A stretch of DNA of 44,045 nt. Source: BJ22 sp031405895 (GTDB lineage Bacteria > Planctomycetota > Planctomycetia > Pirellulales > Pirellulaceae). The DNA is taken from positions 1 to 44,045 of the forward strand of contig JANOFL010000082.1 in the NCBI GenBank assembly GCA_031405895.1, given 5' to 3'. The notes below the pieces were generated by a model. It worked only from the letters and a program-made list of their open reading frames with translations. It had not been told where the DNA came from and made no database searches. Positions 28,512-35,142 of this stretch are shown here, one piece after another (within the stretch, counting starts at the first letter, position 1; each line of letters opens with the position of its first letter). A program made the position numbers and the translations under genes.

Positions 28512-30314
28512 TCATCCGGCCGCGGCGCCGGCCGGGGTCCCCAGCCGGAAAACGCGGCGGACTTCATCCATCGACGTTGTGCCATCGAGCACAAGGGCAA
28601 ACGCCTCGTCGAGCAGCAGGTGGTTGCCGGCGGCTTTAAAAGCCTTTTCCAGTTCGGCGGCGCTCGATCCGGCGAGGATCGCCTTGCGGATGGCTTCGTT
28701 GACCGTGATGACTTCGAGGGCCGCGGTCCGTTCGATGAAGCCGGTCCCCTGGCAGTTGGCGCAGGGCTGCATTTCCACCGGCTTGCCGCGTTCGTCGACC
28801 CGTTGCTCGAGCGGAGGAAGAACATGGTGACGGTAAAGGATATTCGTCGGGCCGGGCTTGCCACCCAGCTTCTTGATCAGTTCCGGCTTGACCGGCATTT
28901 CAACCCGGCAGTCGGGACAAAGCTGCCGGACCATCCGCTGACAGATCACGCCATGGAGGGCCTTGACGAACAGTTTCGGATTGCCGGCTTTCGGCAACAC
29001 TGCGAGCACGGCTTCGGCCGAAGTCGCGGCCTGAACGCGGGTGATCACCGTCCGGTGCTCGCCAGTCGCCTGGCGGCAGACTTCATCGGCAAAGGCCGGA
29101 TCGAACAGGTCCGGCACGACCAGCACATTGGGTTGCGTCAGCAGGACCTTGCGCAGCACTTCGGCCGGTTTGGTCCCCGCGAGGACTTTCTTTTGCTGGA
29201 TGTTTTCAACGTCGGTCTCCCGTTCCTGTTCGTGGAGAATGGCGACGCTGTCGCGGGTCATCCGGTCGGAGGTAAGAAGGGCGGCCCGCCAGAGCGTCGT
29301 GAGTCCGCCGTGCTGGGGTGCCGCGACAATCACGAGGCCCTGCGCGTCGAGCAGCTTGCGGGCATGGTCGACCGAAGCCTTCCTGAGACGCATTTCAGTC
29401 ATGTTGCGCGGCTTGCTGGCCGAGCGCTGGAACTTGACGTGGGCCTGTTCACCAGTTGCAACCCCCTGGGTCTGGACTTCGATCGTCGCCTTGAGCTTGG
29501 CGTCTTCCCATTTCACGTCGAAGCGGCCGCGCTGTTTCTGGCGGCGTTCCGCGGGGTTGATTGCAGCCAGGTTCTTCAGCGCCTCGAGCAGCGCGTCACC
29601 CTGTTCGCGGTCGAGGGGCGGCACCGGATTCCAGACGCCGTCGATCTGCATCCGCCCCGCAACACTCTCGCGGGTGTAATCGAGCAGCAGCAGGTCAACC
29701 CGTCCGGTGAGACTGTTGCCGATCAGGTTGCGGAGGACAGGAAAAGCTGTCGACTGGCGGGCGAGAATCAGCTGCTTCTGGCTGACGGTTTCGTCGCCGG
29801 GCGGAATGAACTCGATTTTTTCCGAGTCGGCGAGCGGCTCCTTCTTCTTTTTCCGGCCTCGTTTGTCCGCGGCCTCAAGGTCGGAGCGGCCCTTGATCTG
29901 GTAGGTCAGCTGGGCGCTGTCCTTGATTTTGCCGCGCCGGATCAGCCGGTAAACCAGCGGCGGAAGCAGCGCCGCGGCCAGAAAGATGGGCCAGCCGACC
30001 CAGAACATCGGGACCAGCAACACCGCGGCCAGACCCGCCAGCAACAGGCCGACGTTGACCGTATTCCAGAGCGCGGGCGACATCTGGAGCTCTTCACTCC
30101 AGCGGAGCAGGTCCCGGTTGACCCGGTCGGCGAGGTAGACCCAGGCGATCCAGACGAGGGTGATCGCCAGCAGCTTGTACCACGACAGGAACTCGCCGTA
30201 ACGACCGGCCAGATACCCATCGACATCGCCGCTGAACTCCGGCAACTGGGCCAACGCCAGTTCCGGACCTGCCAGCCAGACCAGCAAGCCTGCCCCTGCC
30301 ACCAGCAGCCGCAT
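28512..30314 (-). CDS. Membrane-anchored GspE/PilB-like protein lacking a functional P-loop
   Basis: The 600-residue protein begins with a signal-like segment and three further hydrophobic helices (to about residue 125), unusual for a GspE-type ATPase, then a very basic linker (KRGRKKKKEP). The ATPase-like part has APQHGGLTT (332-340) where Walker A should be, with no lysine. It keeps the zinc site Cys466, Cys469, Cys518 and Cys521, and the CANCQGTGFIERTAALEVI ending. Its ATG overlaps the pilT stop codon (ATGA), so it is translationally coupled to pilT. A scaffold or assembly role next to the active PilT motor is a fair guess; enzymatic activity looks unlikely. Confidence 0.87.
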   Translation of the reverse strand: MRLLVAGAGLLVWLAGPELALAQLPEFSGDVDGYLAGRYGEFLSWYKLLAITLVWIAWVYLADRVNRDLLRWSEELQMSPALWNTVNVGLLLAGLAAVLLVPMFWVGWPIFLAAALLPPLVYRLIRRGKIKDSAQLTYQIKGRSDLEAADKRGRKKKKEPLADSEKIEFIPPGDETVSQKQLILARQSTAFPVLRNLIGNSLTGRVDLLLLDYTRESVAGRMQIDGVWNPVPPLDREQGDALLEALKNLAAINPAERRQKQRGRFDVKWEDAKLKATIEVQTQGVATGEQAHVKFQRSASKPRNMTEMRLRKASVDHARKLLDAQGLVIVAAPQHGGLTTLWRAALLTSDRMTRDSVAILHEQERETDVENIQQKKVLAGTKPAEVLRKVLLTQPNVLVVPDLFDPAFADEVCRQATGEHRTVITRVQAATSAEAVLAVLPKAGNPKLFVKALHGVICQRMVRQLCPDCRVEMPVKPELIKKLGGKPGPTNILYRHHVLPPLEQRVDERGKPVEMQPCANCQGTGFIERTAALEVITVNEAIRKAILAGSSAAELEKAFKAAGNHLLLDEAFALVLDGTTSMDEVRRVFRLGTPAGAAAG

Positions 30315-31510
30315 CAGAGAATCCCGGGTTGCGAAACGTGGATGCCCTTCAGCCGCATCTTGAGCGCTTCCTTGTTCGGCGCGACTTCAAAGGCGGTCGG
30401 CCGGTCGATCAGTTCCTTGTCGATCAGGTCCTTGAGGCTCTTGGTGAACTCCTGCATCCCTTCCGCCTCGCCGATCCGGATCGCGTCGGCCAGTTTGTGG
30501 TCCTGTTCCTCCAGCACCAGCTTCTTGACCGTCGGGTTGAAGGTCATGATCTCGCAGGCCGGCACGCGGCCGACGCCGGGCTTGATGCTCTTGAGCAGCT
30601 TCTGCGCGATGATCCCCTTCATGTTCATCGCGATCGCGCTGCGGATCGCGCTGTGCATGTCCTCGGGAAACAGGTCGAGAATCCGGCCGATCGTCGACGG
30701 AGCGCTCGAGGCGTGGATCGTTCCGAAGACGAGATGCCCCGTCTCGGCCGCGTGGATCGCCGTCATGAAGGTCTCCTGGTCGCGCATTTCGCCGACGAGA
30801 ATCACGTCGGGGTCCTCGCGGACGGCGTGCTTCATGCCGATCCCGAAGTCGACCACATCCTGACCGATCTCGCGCTGGTTGATCAGGCATTTTTCGTCCT
30901 TGAAGACGAACTCGATCGGGTCCTCGAGCGTCAGGACATGTTTCCTGTAATGGCGGTTGATGTAGTTGATCATCGAGGCGATCGTCGTGCTTTTGCCCGA
31001 TCCGGTCACCCCGGCCAGAAGGACCATCCCCTGGTCGAAGTGACAGAGCGTCTCCATCACCGGGGGCAGGTTCAGCCCCTCAAAGTCGGGAATAAAATTT
31101 TTGACCAGACGGGCGACCAGACCGACATTGCCCAGCTGCTGCAGCACGTTGACGCGGAACCGCCATGACTCGCCGTCCGTATCGACGATGTAGGCAAAGT
31201 CGACGCCGCCATCGCGGTCGAAAATCCCCCGCGTCCGGTCGTTGAACATCGGGAAAATCAGGCGGACCATTTCCTCGTTGTCCACCGGCCCGCGATTGAG
31301 GTCGGAGAGCACTCCGTGCACGCGGATGATCGGGGCCCGGCCGACCTTCATGTGCAAGTCGCTGCCCTTCATCCGGACCAGAGCCCGGAAATACTTGTCG
31401 ATCTCGCGCTCTTCCCGCTTGGCGACGAAGCGTGTGGCAAGGTCTTCCGCAGTGACTTTGGCCTGCGAACCGTTGGCGTCCTTCGCCTTGGCCGTTTTCG
31501 CCTGTGCCAT
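30314..31510 (-). CDS. pilT: PilT-type twitching motility ATPase
   Basis: The 398-residue protein has an intact Walker A, GVTGSGKST (167-175), and an Asp box (TLEDPIEFVF). Walker B (DPDVILVGEMRD) and the His box (AAETGHLVFGTIHASS) are also present. An acidic and basic tail of about 40 residues precedes the start of the usual PilT domain (IDKYFRALVRMKGSDLHMKVG). PilT hexamers power pilus retraction. The C-terminus overlaps the start of the next gene by ATGA. A clear AGGAGG sequence lies 8 bases before the ATG. The only complete ATPase of the three secretion-type proteins here is this one. Confidence 0.94.
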   Translation of the reverse strand: MAQAKTAKAKDANGSQAKVTAEDLATRFVAKREEREIDKYFRALVRMKGSDLHMKVGRAPIIRVHGVLSDLNRGPVDNEEMVRLIFPMFNDRTRGIFDRDGGVDFAYIVDTDGESWRFRVNVLQQLGNVGLVARLVKNFIPDFEGLNLPPVMETLCHFDQGMVLLAGVTGSGKSTTIASMINYINRHYRKHVLTLEDPIEFVFKDEKCLINQREIGQDVVDFGIGMKHAVREDPDVILVGEMRDQETFMTAIHAAETGHLVFGTIHASSAPSTIGRILDLFPEDMHSAIRSAIAMNMKGIIAQKLLKSIKPGVGRVPACEIMTFNPTVKKLVLEEQDHKLADAIRIGEAEGMQEFTKSLKDLIDKELIDRPTAFEVAPNKEALKMRLKGIHVSQPGIL

Positions 31511-32014
31511 GATCTTTCACCTCCTGAACTGCCTGACCCTGCCCGATCGTGGTGACCAAGCTCCCGCCTGGTCAGTCCGCGCAGACGCCTTGATCCGCCT
31601 CCGCCGCCATCAAGTTTACCCTGCGATGGCGGAAACCGTCCAATCACCCGCAAAAAACGCGACCCATCTCCCTTCGCGACTTCTCGGGCCACGGCTCCCG
31701 CCGTGATATGGACAGACCCGTGAGTTACTCGTGCTACTCGTTCCACGGCTCTGGCCGTGGAACGCAATGACCAAAGGCTCCGCCTTCCGTCCCCCCGGTT
31801 CCGGCCTGCAGTTCCTCGCCCCACTGGCCCCAATCCCCCCTCTCGCCTATCGTTGCGGGCTCAGGTCCGGGAACCACTCGTTCCAGGGCTCCTGACGGGG
31901 AACGTCCGCCACGGCGGAACCAAGGGCTCCGCCTTCGCGGTCAAACGCGAACTACCGATCCAGCACCCCTCACCGCCGCCCCCTCGCTCCGGCCTGACAG
32001 CCGCCCCACCGCCC
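31511..32014. other. Intergenic region, repeat-rich, no gene
   Basis: Between the pilT start and prfB I see no supported gene. It holds the GACCAAGC hairpin at 31554-31573 (family of 12193), and two related stretches at about 31735-31790 and 31877-31945 with CTCGTTCCA, GGCTCYKG and AAGGCTCCGCCTT-type segments. The divergent promoters for pilT and prfB should be here, but no clear -35/-10 pair is visible. Confidence 0.6.
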
Positions 32015-33131
32015 ATGATGGACCCCGATCTCTACAACCGGGCCGAACTGATCCAGCAGCGCGTCGTCCAGCTCCGAGACAGTCTTTGACTACGCGGGAA
32101 ACTCCGCCGCGATCCGCGAAATCGAAGATCGCATGGCCCAGCCTGACTTCTGGTCGAGTCAGGAAACGGCCCAGCAAACCGTCGTTCGCCTGAAAGCCGT
32201 CCGGAGCATCGTTACGCCGCTGGAAGCCGTCATCAATGGCTGCACCGACCTCGACGGCCTGCTTGCGATGGCCGAGGAAGACCCGGCCGTCGAAAGCGAA
32301 GTCCGCGGCGAAATCGAACGGCTGGAAAAAGTTCTCGCCGACCTCGAACTCAAGTCGCTGCTCAACGGTGAACACGACTCGGCCAGCGCGATCATGACGA
32401 TCAACGCCCGCGATGGCGGCACCGACGCCAACGACTGGGCCGAGATGATGCTCCGGATGTACATCCAGTGGGCCCAGAAAAACGATTACCAGGTCGAGCT
32501 GCTCGATCGCCAGGACGACCTCAACGCCGGCATCCAGAGTGCCTCGCTCGCGTTCCGCGGCCCGATGGCTTACGGCTACCTCAAGGGCGAAACCGGCCTC
32601 CACCGCCTTGTCCGGATCAGCCCCTTCAACAGCGAAGGCAAGCGCCAGACCAGTTTTGCCGCCGTCGACGTGACCCCCGAAATCGATGACTCGATCGACA
32701 TCCAGCTTGACGAAGCCGACGTCCGGATCGACACCTACCGGGCCAGCGGTGCCGGCGGACAGCACGTCAACAAGACCGACAGTGCCGTCCGCCTGACCCA
32801 CCTCCCGACCGGGATCGTCGTCCAGTGCCAGCAGGAACGGAGCCAGATCAAGAACCGCGCCGTCGCCTGGAAAATGCTCCGCGCCCAGATGGCCCGCGCC
32901 GAAGAAATCAAGCGCGAGGAAGAAGCGGCGATCAAATACCAGAGCAAGGCCCGGGTCGGCTTCGGCAGCCAGATCCGCAACTATTTCCAGCACCCCGACC
33001 AGCGCGTCAAGGACGTCCGCAGCGGCCACTACCAGGGCGACTTCCACGGCGTCCTCAACGGCGACATCCAGGGCTTCCTCGATGCCTACCTCCAGTGGAA
33101 AGTCAAAAACGAAAAACCGGCCGGGGAGTAG
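32015..33131 (+). CDS. prfB: Peptide chain release factor 2, programmed +1 frameshift
   Basis: The protein is made from two frames: 32015-32086 and then 32088-33131, skipping base 32087. It has about 371 residues. RF2 specificity is shown by SPF (residues 202-204), the stop-codon-reading tripeptide of RF2, and GGQ (247-249) catalyses peptidyl-tRNA hydrolysis. The first frame ends LRDSL and TGA; the second resumes DYAGNSAAIREIEDRM, typical RF2 sequence. RF2 reads UGA, so the frameshift forms the known autoregulatory loop. The N-terminal region seems shorter than usual; ATG 32018 is an alternative start. The gene stands alone, flanked by repeats. Confidence 0.95.
32084..32090 (+). promoter_or_regulatory. 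RF2 recoding site CTTTGAC
   Basis: The heptamer CTT TGA C is the classical +1 frameshift site. In E. coli a Shine-Dalgarno-like AGGGGG stands three bases upstream. Here the same place has CGAGACAGT without a recognisable stimulator, which may mean lower efficiency or another stimulating feature. Confidence 0.92.
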
Positions 33132-33137
33132 CGCGGC

Positions 33138-33211
33138 AATACCCGCCCGCAGCGCAAGCAAGGACCAGCATGGAGGCTGTTTTCCCCTTGCTTGCGCTGC
33201 GGGCTGGTATT
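33138..33211. mobile_element. 74-bp inverted-repeat element (AATACC ends), copy 2
   Basis: Arms AATACCCGCCCGCAGCGCAAG and CTTGCGCTGCGGGCTGGTATT flank a short centre. It is homologous to 14235-14306, and starts six bases after the prfB stop. The gap 33132-33618 also holds a three-fold recurrence of CGGTCCGGGGCTC-type sequence and the heptamer array. Confidence 0.85.
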
Positions 33212-33453
33212 AAAGCGCAACTTCAAAAAACGCAAGCAAGGGTTCCGGGAAAAACCGGCCACGAACAAGCATGTGTCCGGCGAGAGCTGAGAGGCACTAC
33301 CCGGCCCGGGGCTCAGATCTCAAATTGACTACTCGGTCCGGGGCTCCCGTCTTGGACCGTCCCGGCGCGCCGGGAACCAAAGGCTCTGCCTTCACCGGCT
33401 GGGACGAAGCAGGCAGCACCCGCGTGGCGGGAGGTGGACTGCCCGGTCCGGGG

Positions 33454-33535
33454 CTCAAATCTCAAATCTCAAATCTCAAATCTCAGATCTCAGATCTCAA
33501 ATCTCAAATCTCAGATCTCAAATCTCAGATCTCAG
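33454..33535. repeat. Tandem 7-bp repeat, CTCARAT x 11
   Basis: Eleven consecutive heptamers alternate irregularly between CTCAAAT and CTCAGAT. Because seven is not a multiple of three, every frame reads the same heptapeptide (NLKSQIS). Similar shorter tracts occur near 34386-34410 and 43740-43770. Confidence 0.95.
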
Positions 33536-33618
33536 CCTTCTGACTTCAGCTCCCGCCCCGGCTCTCGTGGCGCGCAGGCCGGCGACCATCCCGCTTCGTT
33601 TGCGTTTGGTCCTCATGC

Positions 33619-34161
33619 TCAGGCATTGAGTTCGATCCACCCGCGATAAAAATCTTCACGGCCACTGGCTCCCTGGGCGGCCGGGTTGATCCAGATGTTG
33701 AGATACAAATCTTGATGCCGATAACGGTCGCGGGCAACGGCACCCTCGTTCCGCGCGATCGCGTCAACCAGCTGCGGCAACGACTGGGTTCGCTGCGCCG
33801 CGTCGCGCACCTTTTGCACGGCCGGCAACAGCAGCCCGATCAGAACGGCGACGACACCCGGCGCGCTTGACACCAGTCGCCAGCCTGGCTGAAGGGCCGG
33901 CCGGATCGCGAACAGGACCACGCTGTCGGGGAACCGCGCGGCAATCGAACGGACAATCAGTCCAGGATTCGAACTGGCGAACTGCGGCGAGAAGCCGCCC
34001 GCCTTGCAGGCAACCGCCAACTGCAAGCCGGCTTCACCGGCATCGGCCAGACTCTCCATCTGGACTCGCGGCCAATGGGTTCTTGCGCCATGCGATGCCG
34101 TGCCCCAGGGGTTGCTTTTGCAGAGTGAAAACTCGCGTGGATTGAATTGCGGCGCGGCCAT
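33619..34161 (-). CDS. Hypothetical protein with an internal prepilin-like helix
   Basis: The product has 180 residues. Residues about 100-128 read VVAVLIGLLLPAVQKVRDAAQ, closely resembling the hydrophobic helix plus LLPAVQKVREAA segment that opens DUF1559 prepilin-like proteins. Here it is internal, preceded by a 100-residue domain with no prepilin leader, and followed by only 55 residues. It may be a rearranged DUF1559 relative or a distinct planctomycete family that shares the helix. GGAG lies eight bases before the ATG. Flanking repeats on both sides make it an isolated gene. I cannot assign a function. Confidence 0.65.
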   Translation of the reverse strand: MAAPQFNPREFSLCKSNPWGTASHGARTHWPRVQMESLADAGEAGLQLAVACKAGGFSPQFASSNPGLIVRSIAARFPDSVVLFAIRPALQPGWRLVSSAPGVVAVLIGLLLPAVQKVRDAAQRTQSLPQLVDAIARNEGAVARDRYRHQDLYLNIWINPAAQGASGREDFYRGWIELNA

Positions 34162-34200
34162 TGCATGACTCCGGGAAGATTTGTCTGGCCCCTGACTCCC

Positions 34201-34232
34201 GGCGAGCGGAAGGGCGTCAGCCCTCCGTGTCC
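34201..34232 (-). repeat. Short dispersed repeat (GGACACGGAGGGCT family), copy c, reverse
   Basis: Reverse complement of the unit at 5743 with one change (CCCTT for CCCTG). It lies left of the cas operon, mirroring the copies at 41843 and 41915 on its right. Confidence 0.85.
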
Positions 34233-34431
34233 ATCACAGGATTCCAGAACCACCTGACTGGCCCCCGCCAACACAGCAAGTGCCTTCACCCCAGACTCGC
34301 CATCCGCGCCGGAACGCGACACCGGTTTTCGACCGAATGCTTCCTTCTCCATCATTTCCGCTTCAAAAATCCGGTCCCGGCCAATTTCAAATTTCAGATT
34401 TCAAATCTCCCGACTCCTCCCGCCCCGTGGT

Positions 34432-34451
34432 GACCAGGCTCCCGCCTGGTC
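34432..34451. repeat. Hairpin repeat GACCAGGC / GCCTGGTC
   Basis: Perfect eight-base arms around TCCC. Its right end overlaps the stop codon of the minus-strand gene at 34450-34614, so it lies at the 3' end of that transcript. The opposite-orientation copy is at 41741, beyond the cas operon. Confidence 0.8.
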
Positions 34452-34614
34452 AGGGTCCGCCCCGCACGTTCTTCCAGGCCCGCTTGTACACCCGGCCCTT
34501 CCTTAAAATCTCCTCCTTCGCCGCCTCGGTCTCCTCCCGCGCCTTCCTGAGCCGTTGGGTTTCGGTTTTCGTCAGGGGATGAATCACCCGTTTGTTTTTT
34601 CGACGGTTGTCCAT
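34450..34614 (-). CDS. Small basic protein, 54 residues, unknown function
   Basis: The frame begins ATG at 34614 and ends TGA within a hairpin repeat. The product is strongly basic and helical: DNRRKNKRVIHPLTKTETQ, then RLRKAREETEAAKEEILRKG, then VYKRAWKNVRGGP. It resembles a short nucleic-acid-binding or partner-binding peptide. It lies 58 bp after the antitoxin-like gene on the same strand, where a toxin gene would often be found, but it has no PIN or RelE features. A 19-codon frame (34621-34680) overlaps the antitoxin stop and could couple the two. I do not know the family. Confidence 0.5.
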   Translation of the reverse strand: MDNRRKNKRVIHPLTKTETQRLRKAREETEAAKEEILRKGRVYKRAWKNVRGGP

Positions 34615-34672
34615 TGCAACTCAATCCTGGAAGCAGTTCCGGTTGCAGGCAGGCGAGTGACTGTCGACCGGT

Positions 34673-34927
34673 TTAGCCATGATCCATTCCCATGCGCCTG
34701 ATGTATTCCAGATCTTCTTCTTCAAAGATTTCGGCGATTCGCTCATCTGTCAGGTCGATCGTGCCCGGTGCCGCACTGTCGAACAACGGCAATGTCACCG
34801 GCCTCGGGTTTTCCGAAACATGGATCCGCGCCTCGACCCACTTCACCGTCACCAGCGTCCCCTCCTGCAAAACGACCCCATCCTCCAGCACTACCACGCC
34901 TCCGCGAACCGTTCCCCTGATTTCCAT
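34673..34927 (-). CDS. Antitoxin-like protein (DUF104/AF2212-like N-terminus)
   Basis: With the start at ATG 34927 the product has 84 residues. The first 30, MEIRGTVRGGVVVLEDGVVL then EGTLVTVKW, match the small beta-barrel pattern (VRGxVxxGxVVLxxxxxLxEGxxVxV) of AF2212/DUF104-type antitoxin-like proteins, usually partners of PIN-domain toxins. The acidic tail (DERIAEIFEEEDLEYIRRMG) could be the toxin-binding part. No PIN gene follows. The open frame extends upstream to 35161, but those codons overlap the promoter region of cas3, so I reject the longer form. The gene is divergent from cas3. Confidence 0.6.
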   Translation of the reverse strand: MEIRGTVRGGVVVLEDGVVLQEGTLVTVKWVEARIHVSENPRPVTLPLFDSAAPGTIDLTDERIAEIFEEEDLEYIRRMGMDHG

Positions 34928-35142
34928 CGGCCAATTCCTGTGAACAGTTTTTCCACCAACCAACTCACGTCCCCAAACGACTTTCTGAAGCCCTGCCTCC
35001 CGCGCATCAAGCCAGATTCCCGTTTCCACAGCTCGCCCATCGTCCGACTGGTTTACCTGCCCAAACCAGTTCGTTATCGTTCGCAGGCTTCTTGCTCCAG
35101 CCCCAACCAAGTCACCCGACCTCTCAACTGACTTGACGACCC

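Noticed and set aside
28299..30863. An 854-codon plus-strand open frame opposite the pilT/GspE-like genes
   Set aside because: It is antisense to genes with clear family motifs and reads as a Arg/Asp/Pro-rich shadow caused by high GC at third positions.
32087..32089. The TGA in prfB as a selenocysteine codon or pseudogene mark
   Set aside because: CTTTGAC followed by an intact +1 frame of RF2 is the standard programmed frameshift.
33454..33535. Tandem heptamers as a CRISPR array
   Set aside because: Units are 7 bp with no spacers; it is a simple tandem repeat.
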